Of a stretch of 64,000 nucleotides of DNA, positions 34,271 to 42,579 are shown one piece after another. The position numbers and the translations under genes are program-made. This stretch comes from Hippopus hippopus. Taxonomy: Eukaryota; Mollusca; Bivalvia; Cardiida; Cardiidae. Location of the stretch: contig OX328108.1 in assembly GCA_946811185.2 (NCBI GenBank), positions 35,400,493 through 35,464,492 of the forward strand, read 5' to 3'. The notes beneath the pieces are model-generated. The model was not told the DNA's origin and made no database searches. It saw nothing but the letters and a program-made list of their open reading frames with translations. Each line of letters opens with the position of its first letter. Within the stretch, counting starts at the first letter, position 1.

Positions 34271-34325
34271 AGGACGGGATAATATGTATCTGACGAGCCC
34301 GGTCAGATACGTATTATCCCGTCCT
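34271..34325. repeat. Terminal hairpin, left
   Basis: AGGACGGGATAATATGTATC and its partner ending ATTATCCCGTCCT form a ~24-bp stem with a single imperfection (ATAT versus ACGT) and loop GAGCCCG. The same hairpin is at the right end. Confidence 0.9.
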
Positions 34326-34394
34326 GTAGAACCCTACGCTACCTACCCTACAGAGAATTTGTCCCAGTTGCTACCCAGTTTGCCTACCCTGAGG

Positions 34395-34965
34395 GGGAAT
34401 TTGTCCCTACATCACTGAATTGGACTTGGTTTTTTTTCTGCAATTAAAGGCTAAGTGTCGACCAAAAATGACACATTTTCTATTGTCAATCTTCTTTTCT
34501 CTAAAAGCCTGATCACTGAGTTGGACTTAGTTTTTTTCACCCTATGGATGATTTCTCTCTCTAAAAGCCTGAGCACTGAGTTGGACTTAGTTTTTTTTAC
34601 CCATATGCTATTAGGATTGCTTTATTGTTTACTTCTATCCACTACTTGACCTTTAAGTGGTTTCTCTCTCTAAAAGCCTAACCATTGAGTTGGACTTAGT
34701 TTTTTTCATCCTATGAATGATTTTTTCTCTAAAAGCTTGAGCACTGAGTTGGACTTAGACTTTTTTCTGCATCTATGGATGATTTTTTCTCTAAAAGCTT
34801 GAGCACTGAGTTGGACTTAGTTTTTTCATCCTATGGATGATTTTTCTCTCTAAAAGCCTGAGCATTGAGTTGGACTTAGTTTTTTCTGCATCTATGGATG
34901 ATTTCTTCTCTCTAAAAGCCTGAGTACTGAGTACTGAGTTGTACTTAGACTTTTTTTCTGAGTTT
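34395..34965. repeat. TGGACTTAG subterminal array, left outer
   Basis: About ten ~55-60-bp units: CTCTCTAAAAGCCTGAGCAC, TGAGTTGGACTTAGTTTTTT, CTGCATCTATGGATGATTTC. A second block lies at 36.3 kb and inverted ones at 43.9 and 45.5 kb. No coding sense; position suggests a structural or replication role, which is inference. Confidence 0.85.
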
Positions 34966-34989
34966 TTTTACTCTCTGGAGTGTGGTTCT

Positions 34990-35300
34990 TTGGAGTGTAA
35001 CTCTTCTAAAAGAAAGAAGTTTGACAATTTGAAGAAATGACAATTTGAAGAAAGATAGAACTTTCGTGGTAGATGGTTAGTCCTGAAAAGGACTGTTGGG
35101 TTAGCTCTGAAAAGAGCTGTGACAATTTGAAGATAGAACTTTCGTCTGACAACTTGAAGAAATGACAATTTGAAGATAGAACTTTCGTCTGACAACTCGA
35201 AGATAGAACTTTCGTCTGACAATTTGAAGAAATGACAATTTGAAGAAAGATAGAACTTACGTCTGACAATTTGAAGAAAGATAGAACTTTCGTGGTAGAT
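34990..35300. repeat. GACAATTTGAAG...AACTTTCGTC short repeats
   Basis: Units of about 30 bp: TGACAATTTGAAGATAGAAC then TTTCGTC. On the minus strand each reads GAAAGTTCTATCTTC..., the sequence that follows every stem-loop, so these are probably piled-up gene 3' flanks. The Ser/Cys-rich frames across them are artefacts. Confidence 0.75.
35079..35118 (-). terminator. Two histone-type 3' stem-loops
   Basis: On the minus strand: AGCTCTTTTCAGAGCT (35,103-35,118) and AGTCCTTTTCAGGACT (35,079-35,094). Each has a 6-bp stem and TTTC loop; the two differ by compensatory stem changes. Confidence 0.75.
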
Positions 35301-35304
35301 GGTT

Positions 35305-35342
35305 AGCCCTGAAAAGGGCTGTTGGGTGGTCCTAAAAGGACC
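35305..35342 (-). terminator. Two histone-type 3' stem-loops after the 75-aa gene
   Basis: On the minus strand, 20 nt past the stop: GGTCCTTTTAGGACC (35,328-35,342) followed by ACCCA, then AGCCCTTTTCAGGGCT (35,305-35,320). ACCCA is the classic flank 3' of histone stem-loops. Confidence 0.8.
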
Positions 35343-35361
35343 TGCTTTGGAGGTTGTGTTT

Positions 35362-35589
35362 TTAAGCACAACCTCCAACCTTTCTGCAGGCTGGGCAGCT
35401 ACTCGCCGCCCGCCTCTTCAATCTCTTCAGCTGTTGGCTGTCCAGCTCGAACTTTAACGAGAACGGTGCCTCGTTGTCGTCGTCCCAACTTTCAGATTGT
35501 GGCACAGTGAACTCCTTCTTCTTTTCCTTCTTCTTTACTGATAGTTGAGCGAGCTCCCAAAAATCCATATCTTTAAGCGAACACTCCAT
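35362..35589 (-). CDS. 75-aa unknown protein in left inverted repeat
   Basis: Function not recognised. The protein starts MECSLKDMDFWELAQL, has a Lys-rich stretch (residues 19-26), an acidic patch SWDDDNEAP, a basic LKRLKRRAA segment and a C-terminal CPAC motif that may bind metal. It has an almost identical twin at 44,825-45,052 (Ser4 becomes Trp). The start is the first ATG 51 nt past a TATA box. A 10-bp-stem hairpin (GGAGGTTGTG/CACAACCTCC) spans the stop codon. It belongs to the class with the E2F/CRE promoter and histone-type 3' end. A small nuclear or regulatory protein is possible from composition alone. Confidence 0.75.
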   Translation of the reverse strand: MECSLKDMDFWELAQLSVKKKEKKKEFTVPQSESWDDDNEAPFSLKFELDSQQLKRLKRRAASSCPACRKVGGCA

Positions 35590-35800
35590 ATCGACTCAAA
35601 GAAAATGAACGATGTGCGGGAAATAACGTTGGGTTTTATAGCTTTTCAGACGGATTGAACTAGTTGACCCATGACGTCATTTTCTCCTATGTTTTTCCCG
35701 CGTCGGCGTTTCATGCTGTTTTGGCTCCAAATTAATGTTGTCCAATCAGAATTATCGTTGTATTTCTAATACTAAATGTTTTATTGTTGACCAATCTATA
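35590..35800 (-). promoter_or_regulatory. Shared histone-like promoter module (75-aa gene, left)
   Basis: Reading upstream from the gene: TATAAA complement at 35,635-35,640, CRE TGACGTCA at 35,672-35,679, E2F-type TTTCCCGC at 35,694-35,701, and CCAAT at 35,742 and 35,791 (49 bp apart). CRE to TATA is 39 bp, as in the other three full copies. Confidence 0.75.
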
Positions 35801-35921
35801 GTTTTGTTACATTTTCTTGTTCGGGTTAGAAAAAACTAGAGTTTGACTATCCTATGACTTTTTTTGATTATGAGTCTTCTGACAATTTGAAAAAAAGATA
35901 GAACTTTCATTGAAGATGGTT

Positions 35922-35937
35922 AGCCCTGAAAGGGGCT
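35922..35937 (-). terminator. Histone-type stem-loop, one mispair
   Basis: Minus-strand AGCCCCTTTCAGGGCT: the closing pair of the loop is C-A instead of T-A. It follows the broken copy of the 46-codon gene, so decay of both fits loss of function. Confidence 0.65.
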
Positions 35938-36058
35938 GTTTTTGTGCAGAATACATTTTTTAACCTGCTCTCTTTCTGTTTCATTGTTTCCATTCTATTT
36001 AGCATTTTTATTAGATGGTCAATTTCATACCTGATATATTTGAAACGTTCTCTTTTTT

Positions 36059-36178
36059 CTAACCAGAAGAGTATCTAGCATTTTTTATTAGATGGACAAT
36101 TTCATACCTGATATATTTGAAACGTTCTCTTTCTTCTAACCAGAAGAGCAATGAGAGAAAAAATGTCAATCCAAACAT
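36059..36178 (-). pseudogene. Broken copy of the 46-aa membrane-type protein
   Basis: Starts MFGLTFFLSLLFWLEE like the intact twin at 44,314, but a ~90-bp tandem duplication (AACCAGAAGAGTATCTAGC versus AACCAGAAGAGCAATGAG) puts it out of phase, and it stops after 39 codons. Confidence 0.7.
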
Positions 36179-36294
36179 TGTGGGATACTGACTCAGCTTT
36201 TACGAAAAGTTAATGGTGAATGAGAAAAAATTAATCAAGAGTTTACTGTTTTATATGTGTAATGGATCACTTTTTTAGGCTTTTTTTGATTTTA

Positions 36295-36745
36295 TCCCTA
36301 TATCACTGAGTTGGACTTAGTTTTTTCTTCACCTATGAATGATTTTTTTCTCTCTAAAAGCCTGAGCACTGAGTTGAACTTAGTTTTTTCTGCATCTATG
36401 GATGATTTCTCTTTTTAAATGCCTGACCACTGAGTTGAACTTAGTTTTTTCTGCATCTATGGATGATTTCTCTCTCTAAAAGCCTGAGCACTGAGTTGGA
36501 CTTAGTTTTTTTTACCCATATGCTATTAGGATTGCTTTATTGTTTACTTCTATCCACTACTTGGCCTTTAAGTGGTTTCTCTCTAAAAAGTCTGAGCACT
36601 GAGTTGGACTTAGTTTTTTCTGCATCTATGAATGATTTCTCTTTCTAAAAGCTTGAGCACTGAGTTGGACTTAGACTTTTTTCTGCATCTATGAATGATT
36701 TTTTTCTCTCTAAAAGACTGAACACTGAGTTGGACTTAGTCTTTT
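36295..36745. repeat. TGGACTTAG array, left inner
   Basis: About eight units like the outer block, again ending in TTTTTTACTCTTTGGAGTG and AAAAGAAAGAAGTTTGACA. The array plus flank is therefore duplicated inside the left inverted repeat. Confidence 0.85.
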
Positions 36746-36881
36746 TCTGAGTTTTTTACTCTTTGGAGTGTGGCTCTTTGGGGTGTAACTCTTTGGAGTG
36801 TAACTCTTCTAAAAGAAAGAAGTTTGACAATTTGAAGAAATGACAATTTGAAGAAAGATAGAACTTTCGTGGTAGATGGTT

Positions 36882-36945
36882 AGTCCTGAAAAGGACTGTT
36901 GGGTTAGCTCTGAAAAGAACTGTTGGGTTAGCCCTGAAAAGGACT
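36882..36945 (-). terminator. Three tandem histone-type stem-loops after the 257-aa gene
   Basis: Minus strand, from 24 nt past the stop: AGTCCTTTTCAGGGCT (36,930-36,945), AGTTCTTTTCAGAGCT (36,906-36,921), AGTCCTTTTCAGGACT (36,882-36,897), separated by AACCCAAC. The first two keep pairing through U-G wobble, which works only in RNA of this orientation. Confidence 0.8.
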
Positions 36946-36968
36946 GTTTTGGAGGCTGTGTTTTTTCT

Positions 36969-37742
36969 CTACCGACAGCTTTTCTTTGGCTTTTTCGGGA
37001 TCTTAAAATCAACGTGATTATCAATGTTTTTCCCGTATTTGCCCTGGCCTGTCATTATTGGTGTAGTTGACTTTTGATCAACTCGCTGTTTCTTGTGGAG
37101 ATGACTATCATCTTCCTCAGATTTCCGTTTTGTTGTTTTTCTTGGTTGTTTTTCCTCTGTCTTTGGCTTTTTCGGGATCTTGAAATCAACGTGATTATCA
37201 ATGTTTTTCCCGTATTTGCCCTGGCCTGTCATTATTGGTGTAGTTGACTTTTGATCAACTCGCTGTTTCTTGTGGAGATGACTATCGTTTTCCTCAGATT
37301 TCCGTTTTGTTGTTTTTCTTGGTTGTTTTTCCTCTGGTTGTTTTTTCTTTGGTTGATTTTTCTTCACAACACTTACGATAGAGTCCACTAACTTGTGAAG
37401 ATTGGTTTTATCAAAGTCAAACTCCACAGGGATCTTCACAGGAACTGTTGAAATGCACTGACCCTGTTGGCGTAGTACCTCGATATTTTTACTGAGCTGC
37501 TCGGTGTTAGTGTTTAAAGTTTTAATTTCCTCCAAATGCCTGTTTAAAGTCTCCAGTTGTTCTAAGATCCGAGTCATCATGGTATCTTGTATTGAATTTA
37601 ACTGTTTCATCTCTTCACAAATGTTGTCCAACACCGTCGGTGGATTGATAATTGTCGAATTTATAACTGATGAAAGAATGTCTCCATTGTTTTCCACTGG
37701 TGGGAAATCGTCCAAGTTGATTTCATCTAAGTTGTGCTTCAT
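36969..37742 (-). CDS. 257-aa coiled-coil protein with duplicated basic tail
   Basis: Not recognised. Residues ~40-100 are heptad-rich (SIQDTMMTRILEQLETLNRH region) and suggest a coiled coil. Residues ~130 to the end are Lys/Arg-rich with nuclear-localisation-like TTKRKSEE and KKQRVDQK. A 59-residue block is directly duplicated (DNA period 177 bp, 36,984 and 37,161) with only two or three changes, so the tail grew recently. The start ATG follows a 5' leader almost identical to that of the 101-aa gene at 42,757 (AACGATCACTTCGAAAGC), with TATA 97 nt upstream. Three stem-loops follow. DNA-binding or scaffold roles are plausible but unproven. Confidence 0.75.
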   Translation of the reverse strand: MKHNLDEINLDDFPPVENNGDILSSVINSTIINPPTVLDNICEEMKQLNSIQDTMMTRILEQLETLNRHLEEIKTLNTNTEQLSKNIEVLRQQGQCISTVPVKIPVEFDFDKTNLHKLVDSIVSVVKKNQPKKKQPEEKQPRKTTKRKSEENDSHLHKKQRVDQKSTTPIMTGQGKYGKNIDNHVDFKIPKKPKTEEKQPRKTTKRKSEEDDSHLHKKQRVDQKSTTPIMTGQGKYGKNIDNHVDFKIPKKPKKSCR

Positions 37743-37915
37743 ATTGAAACTGCTTCCGAATATTGATACCGCTTTCGAAGTGATCGTTAGCTGAGAGTCA
37801 AAGAAATGATGATTGTATAAAATAACGCTGTGTTTTATACGTTTACAGAGGATTGAAAATTTAAGAGCGCGGACCTGGCGGGAAACACCAGGATTGTACT
37901 GTGTGACACTGAATT
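37743..37915 (-). promoter_or_regulatory. Promoter of the 257-aa gene
   Basis: TATAAA complement at 37,834-37,839 and E2F-type GCGGGAAA (plus-strand sense) at 37,878-37,885, i.e. TTTCCCGCC towards the gene. No CRE. The TATA region TATAAAACACAGCG matches the CCAGCG context of the other modules. Confidence 0.65.
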
Positions 37916-37949
37916 AGGAGTGGTGAAAAAACACCGATATAACCATCGA

Positions 37950-38087
37950 TTTGATTGCACAATGTTAATGAAACGCCGACGCGGGAAAAAACATAGGAGA
38001 AAATGACGTCATGGGTCAACTAGTTCAATCCTCCTGTAAAGCTATAAAATCCGCCAATCTTTTACATAAAAACATATTTGTTCCAGG
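37950..38087 (+). promoter_or_regulatory. Shared histone-like promoter module (68-aa gene)
   Basis: GCGGGAAA at 37,981, TGACGTCA at 38,004, TATAAA at 38,043; ATG 45 nt after TATA. The CCAAT position is degenerate (TGATTGCAC). Confidence 0.75.
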
Positions 38088-38294
38088 ATGGTTCGAATTC
38101 TTGTGTGTCCTCACTGCGCAAGCAGATGCCAGATAGAGTGTGGGAAATGTTTTGCCATACTTGAGTATCTTGGACAGAAACATAACTGTCCAGATACAGA
38201 TGAAGAATTTTACGATGATGATGAAGGTTCATCGACTTGCTGTGAACACTGTGGGTGTGAAATCACCCCAGCGGATCGGGCGGAGGAGTCGTAG
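38088..38294 (+). CDS. 68-aa Cys-rich zinc-ribbon-like protein
   Basis: Two clusters: CPHC..CQIECGKC at residues 7-20 and CCEHCGCE at 51-58, with HNCPD between, separated by an acidic stretch (DTDEEFYDDDEG). The Cys/His spacing suggests two zinc ribbons or one split site; the exact family is not recognised. The start is the first ATG after a canonical TATA at 45 nt. A histone-type stem-loop lies 32 nt past the stop. The convergent neighbour is the zinc-knuckle gene. An overlapping 67-codon frame (38,140-38,343) is a shadow. A transcription or capsid-associated factor is speculation. Confidence 0.7.
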   Translation: MVRILVCPHCASRCQIECGKCFAILEYLGQKHNCPDTDEEFYDDDEGSSTCCEHCGCEITPADRAEES

Positions 38295-38325
38295 AGCTCG
38301 ATGTTGTCGTGAAATCCTTTTAAAA

Positions 38326-38341
38326 AGCCCTTTTCAGGGCT
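38326..38341 (+). terminator. Histone-type 3' stem-loop after the 68-aa gene
   Basis: AGCCCTTTTCAGGGCT, preceded by AAAA and followed by AACCATCTCC and CAAGAAAAGA (38,352). The last resembles the sea-urchin histone downstream element CAAGAAAGA, at a suitable distance. Confidence 0.8.
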
Positions 38342-38452
38342 AACCATCTCCAAGAAAAGATCTTTCTTTCTTCAAAAATTGTCAAAAACTTAAAAGACTT
38401 ACAGTCAAAACTAGAAAAAAGTCAAAAGTAAGAAGTAATTATTTTCATGTTT

Positions 38453-38458
38453 TTTATT
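38453..38458 (-). terminator. AATAAA poly(A) signal of the zinc-knuckle gene
   Basis: Minus-strand AATAAA about 145 nt past the stop. No stem-loop lies between, unlike the small genes. Confidence 0.55.
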
Positions 38459-38601
38459 TTCAAAAGAACTTATGTACAATGAAAAAAATCAAGTCATGAA
38501 CTGTAAAGACAAAAATGAATGAACTGTAAAGACAAAAAATGAATGAAAAAAATCAAGTCAGTCTTTTTTGTTTAAATTCAATATTGTGTTGAAATCTTTT
38601 T

Positions 38602-39456
38602 TCACTCAGTATGTTTTCTTTTTTTCTTCGGAATGTCAGATTCACATTTGATTTTACGTTTTCTTCCCCTTTCATTGGTTTTTAATACTATATCTGGATA
38701 GATTTTACCCTCGTGCTTTGTTGATTTGTAAAAGAAACAGTTCTTTGTTACTCGTTTTTTCTTCTTTTCCTTGTTTTGCTGTTTTTCCTCTCCGTACGAA
38801 CAACCCGGTTCTGTAGAAAATTCGTTGTTTTTTAGGTCCGAAGATTGTTGTTTGTGCAGATTATCGCTTGTAGATATTTTTTTGTCTACCTGTTCTGTTA
38901 TTTTGCAGATTTCTGATTCGCTGATATCCGTTGTGTCGGACTGCATGTCTACGGTCTGATTTTTAACCGATGATATTGTAGTCTGTAGTGAGCTTGTTTT
39001 CCATGTATTTTCGTTGTAGAATGAATATAGTGTGCCGACGAATTTCATATGTTGGAGACCGGTACCGTTGTAAAACGTTGGTGAAAATTCGATGTCATGA
39101 CTGTGTGGGTTCACGTAGACAAAAACAAATCTTCCTGTCTGATTTTCTTTTTTTGAACAATTTCTGGACCAATGTCCTACTTCGTTGCACCTAAAACAAA
39201 TATTTATTCTCTCACCATTCACCCCATATCGTTTGTCGGCTGTCGCTTGATCCATAGCTCTGTAGGTGATAGTACGGTAAACATCTTTTTCTTCTAAATG
39301 TTGGTGGGATAAAAATGATCCCACGTAGTTTCCGATATGATTAACATGATACTTTGACGGAAGATTGCTGACCTCATAATCGTGGTTGTATGGATTAACA
39401 TACAGATGCACCCTCTTTCTAAACGGTGTTGTATTTTGCAGCTTGAATTCGCTCAT
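38602..39456 (-). CDS. 284-aa zinc-knuckle protein with internal duplication
   Basis: A CCHC knuckle CFRCNEVGHWSRNC (CX2CX4HX4C) lies at residues 87-100. Two related ~35-residue blocks flank it: YVNPYNHDYEV...IGNYVGSF (about 19-48) and YVNPHSHDIEF...MKFVGTLYSF (about 114-147). The C-terminal half is Ser/Thr/Lys-rich and ends in basic clusters (NERGRKRK, PKKKRKHTE), likely nuclear. CCHC knuckles bind single-stranded nucleic acid; here it may serve replication or packaging, which is inference. It is divergently transcribed from the polymerase gene across 159 bp and has a poly(A) signal, placing it in the non-histone class. No relative known to me. Confidence 0.75.
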   Translation of the reverse strand: MSEFKLQNTTPFRKRVHLYVNPYNHDYEVSNLPSKYHVNHIGNYVGSFLSHQHLEEKDVYRTITYRAMDQATADKRYGVNGERINICFRCNEVGHWSRNCSKKENQTGRFVFVYVNPHSHDIEFSPTFYNGTGLQHMKFVGTLYSFYNENTWKTSSLQTTISSVKNQTVDMQSDTTDISESEICKITEQVDKKISTSDNLHKQQSSDLKNNEFSTEPGCSYGEEKQQNKEKKKKRVTKNCFFYKSTKHEGKIYPDIVLKTNERGRKRKIKCESDIPKKKRKHTE

Positions 39457-39615
39457 ATTCTTTTATCATCTGTACTGTCTGAGATTGAGCAGAAGAATGA
39501 TTAGATTTTCACAACAGTCGTCTCTATTTATGCACTGTTGCAACGGAGAGGTTATATAAATTGTTAGTTTTTTCTCACTTTCTGCATTATTGTCTTTTCA
39601 CTCAGAGCTAAAACG
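39457..39615. promoter_or_regulatory. Bidirectional promoter, polymerase / zinc-knuckle
   Basis: TATATAAA at 39,553-39,560 points to the polymerase gene (ATG at 39,616). ATTTATG near 39,527 gives a weaker TATA-like CATAAAT for the minus strand. E2F, CRE and CCAAT motifs are absent. Confidence 0.6.
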
Positions 39616-41012
39616 ATGGGTAAAAGAAAAAGAATAATAACCTATTCAGACAGCGAAAGTGACGATGAGGTATTTCCACCAACAAAAAAGAAAAAAAAAC
39701 TAGACCGTTGAAAGAAGAAAGTGACAGTGACGATGAAAGTATCAACTCTAGCTTAGACATGAAAAGTCTATATGATTTAACAGAAAGGGGTAATAAGAAG
39801 TCAAGAAAATTTAGAACAGAATCACATGTGGTGACGGTGAGTTTTAAGAAATTTGAAGAATTATCACCTCAGAGACTACTTGGATTATTTGACGATGTTA
39901 CCCATGAAATCATTCGAAAGTTAAATGCTAACCCGACGGACATGATTAGAATTACCATTAATCATCCTTCGTTGGAAATGGGAATCCATATTCCTTTTTT
40001 AACTACAGAACAGTTGCAAGGTGAAACTATGTTGAATGAAATTGAACGAGTTTTACAATCGAATACAGATTTCGTCTTGAACGATGGATTAATGACATTT
40101 GACATTACACATACAATACCTCCAAGTGGTGGCGGAAAATATGGATCATCAGAATTAGATTCAAAGGTTTTTGCCCAGAAGAAAAAATCCATTATTCAAA
40201 TTGGCAATCATGACCAACTATGTTTTGCAAGAGCTGTTGTTGTGGGATTTTGCTACAGTGAACGTGAAAACACCGGAGCATGGAATAGAAAATGGGCTCG
40301 TATTTCTCGTTCAAACCACACTCTTCAAAAGACTGAAGCTGAGAAATTGTTGAATGAAGCTGGAGTTTCACCAACACAGCCTGTAGGAATTGATGAATAC
40401 AAAAAAATTGAAACATTCTTGTATGAAAAAGGCTATGTCATTAAAGTTCATCAACAGCATTCAAAAGTGGAAAAAATATTTAAACATACAGAAGTAAAAG
40501 ACGAGACTAAAATCATACATTTGTACTTTCATCAAAACCATTATGACTACATTAAATCTATCAAAGGTTTTTTTAGTTGTGGATATTATTGTGAGTTCTG
40601 TGATGTGGGTTACTTTCACCGGGAAAGTCATGCTTGTTCAATTATCTGCAAAGGTTGTTACCGCAAAGGAAAATGTCCATCAGAATCAAAAGAATATGTT
40701 TGCAGTGATTGTCGTAGACGATTTTTTAGTGCTGAATGCTTTGGAAATCACAAAATTGTTCAAGGTAAAGAAAAGAAATCCATTTGTGAATTAGTGAAAC
40801 TCTGTTCGAAATGTGGTGTACAATATCTTGTCAGAAAGAAAAATCATATTTGCATTGGAGAGAAAAGGTGTCATATCTGTAAGAGAATTGTTAACTTTTC
40901 TCATCGATGTTATATTCAGCCTTACCAAAGTAAGTTGAACCATGACAGCGATAACGAAACGAGTTCTTCTGTAGTGCAAGGTTGGAATTGTACAGCGTTC
41001 TTGAAAAGTTAA
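39616..41012 (+). pseudogene. polB: Protein-primed family B DNA polymerase, N-terminal part, frameshifted
   Basis: A natural start is ATG 39,616, but that frame stops at 39,709; the rest continues in another frame from about 39,700. The slip is at an A9 run (39,691-39,699): one A too few, a -1 slip, or an assembly error. In the 434-codon main frame, residues ~40-140 form the N-terminal region and ~160-285 match the usual pre-exonuclease part (IGNHDQLCFARAVVVGFCY, then PVGIDEYKKIETFLYE). Residues ~290-405 form a Cys/His cluster (CGYYCEFC, CKGCYRKGKC, CSKCG, CHICKR), as in Polinton polymerases. After VVQGW, where the first exonuclease motif should begin, the frame runs out. No exonuclease or palm motifs A and B remain. 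Confidence 0.8.
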
Positions 41013-41413
41013 AAGATAGAGTTCTGTATTTCGATACAGATAGTTGTATGTACATTCACGACCCTGAATTATGGAACCCTCCTATTATTAGCAGCCGGCT
41101 AGGAAAATGGACTGATGAAGAGCCTGCTTGTAAAATTACTCAATTCAGAGGGCTTGGGCCTAAGAATTATGCTTACAAAATGAAAACAAAAGATGGAGAA
41201 GAGATAAGCAAATGTAAAGTAAAGGGGATTACTCTGGATTACAAGACAAAACAGATGGTGAATTTCGATACATATTCAAAATGTCCTTTGGATCTCACAA
41301 TAGAAATCAAAATTCAGTATGATTTAGAATTAAAAGACACAGAGATAGAACGGTTACCAGTGAACCACAAACAAAAACGTTTCGCTCTGTATATACCAAG
41401 AGAGTTATTGTAA
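40982..41413 (+). pseudogene. polB: Protein-primed family B DNA polymerase, C-terminal part
   Basis: Begins in the middle of the polymerase palm: LYSVLEKLKDRVLYFDTDS, with motif C DTDS at residues 18-21, followed by the KCKVKGITLDYK block (~77-88) and the C-terminal tail. It overlaps the N-terminal fragment in another frame, so a single deletion joined the two pieces near 40,980 out of phase. Judged by the usual ~1,000-1,200-aa length, some 500 residues are missing, including exonuclease and motifs A and B; it cannot polymerise. It is followed 5 nt later by AATAAA. Confidence 0.8.
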
Positions 41414-41418
41414 ATGGT

Positions 41419-41424
41419 AATAAA
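41419..41424 (+). terminator. AATAAA poly(A) signal after polymerase
   Basis: Five nucleotides past the stop, with no stem-loop nearby. Confidence 0.55.
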
Positions 41425-41518
41425 AGTTTGAGAAAATAATTCTATATCACATTGTTGTGTAGCAATCAGTCAAAGTAAGTCGGGAAAAATATTAGCCGTT
41501 GGTCAAAAAATAACAATC

Positions 41519-42172
41519 ATGTTACCGTTACCAATAGATCTACGTGAAAAAAATTATGGAGAATTTGTTCGACAGCATACACTTGATGAACGAACACATG
41601 TTAACATTAAATTTTTCTGTGTGAAAATTTGGATCGAAAAAATGTTTAAGTGGATTGCAAAAGGAGAAAAGTCCTACAAAGTGTATGGTATAATCAACTT
41701 TATTGCGATGATGGTGGACGATGCGGGCTTGGATCTCGAACTCAAGACTTATTTAGCAGATAGCTGTTTGAAAGACAATGTTATTAGTAAACTGTTTCGA
41801 TCCACAAGTCGATGGACATTTTTTATCATAGGAACAACAGAAGAAAGTTTTCTTAACGTTCTGAAAACAAAATCAGTTCTATTTGACTTTTACTTACGCT
41901 ACAAAAAAGGATCTGTTCATTCCTACGGAGAAACAATGGAAACCATATCAGGGTATATTCTATTTGATAGAGATGTTACAAAAGAAGTAGTGAATTCAGC
42001 TCTTTCAACAAAAGACGCTTATAGACATGTTGCTCCATTCATAGGACTACGAGATTTCGACGATATGGACAGTGAGTATACGATGTTTTTGGGGTATGAC
42101 CAATTGCATAAAGACATTACGGAATATGAAGACAAATGTGAAACTCGTGGTATTTGCGAATTTGCATTGTAA
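41519..42172 (+). CDS. 217-aa unknown protein
   Basis: Not recognised. An intact frame from ATG 41,519 starts MLPLPIDLREKNYGEF. Mixed alpha/beta composition with no signal peptide and several aromatic-rich stretches (SRWTFFIIG, LFDFYLRYKK); the end is ITEYEDKCETRGICEFAL. It follows the polymerase remnant by 105 bp on the same strand. The leader contains CGGGAAAAATATTAG, but there is no CRE/TATA module and no stem-loop; AATAAA lies 320 nt downstream. It is the longest intact gene of the non-histone class. It could be a structural or replication protein, but neither capsid nor integrase motifs are visible. Confidence 0.7.
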   Translation: MLPLPIDLREKNYGEFVRQHTLDERTHVNIKFFCVKIWIEKMFKWIAKGEKSYKVYGIINFIAMMVDDAGLDLELKTYLADSCLKDNVISKLFRSTSRWTFFIIGTTEESFLNVLKTKSVLFDFYLRYKKGSVHSYGETMETISGYILFDRDVTKEVVNSALSTKDAYRHVAPFIGLRDFDDMDSEYTMFLGYDQLHKDITEYEDKCETRGICEFAL

Positions 42173-42174
42173 AA

Positions 42175-42480
42175 ATTCATTGCGAATAATTCATTGTAAA
42201 TAATTCATTGTGAAAAAAATATTTCAGTGTGATTTTTTTCATTGTGAATAATTCATTGTAAAAAAATATTTCAGTGTGATTTTTTTCATTGTCAAGAAAA
42301 TGTTTTTTTATGCTGTATTGTAAAAAATATTTCAGTGTGAATTTTTTCATTGTTAAGAAAATGTTTTTTATGCTGTATTGTAAAAAAATGTTTCCTTGTG
42401 AATTTTTTCATTGTCAAGAAATTTTTTTCATTGTCAAGAAAATTTTTATGATGCATTGCAAAAAAAAATGTTTCATTGTT
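42175..42480. repeat. AT-rich TTCATTGT tandem repeats
   Basis: TTCATTGTGAATAATTCATT, ATTTCAGTGTGATTTTTTTC and CATTGTCAAGAAAATGTTTT recur with a variable ~40-70-bp period. The 64-codon frame across it is low complexity. Confidence 0.8.
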
Positions 42481-42491
42481 TAGTTCTGTTC

Positions 42492-42497
42492 AATAAA
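42492..42497 (+). terminator. AATAAA poly(A) signal (217-aa gene)
   Basis: CAATAAATAAAAG, the first AATAAA after the AT-rich repeats. Confidence 0.5.
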
Positions 42498-42579
42498 TAA
42501 AAGTTCAAAAAACAATAGAGCTCTTTATTCTGTTTTTTCCCCAAGACTTGATCTGTCTACATTTTTGCTATATTAGCAT

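Larger units (their letters stand above)
34263..36950. repeat. Left terminal inverted repeat, ~2.7 kb
   Basis: Pairs with 43,808-45,934 throughout: end hairpin, TGGACTTAG array, stem-loop cluster, 75-aa gene, shared promoter, 46-codon gene and inner array. It is longer than its partner because the arrays have more units and a ~90-bp duplication broke the 46-codon gene. It lacks ~200 bp present near the right end (45.56-45.77 kb). Confidence 0.85.

Noticed and set aside
34968..35378. 136- and 87-codon minus frames in the left inverted repeat (twins at 45,036 and 45,145)
   Set aside because: They translate the GAAAGTTCTATC short repeats and the terminator hairpins; the real gene here is the 75-aa one.
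38140..38343. 67-codon plus frame
   Set aside because: Shadow of the 68-aa zinc-ribbon gene; it runs through the stem-loop and has no start context.
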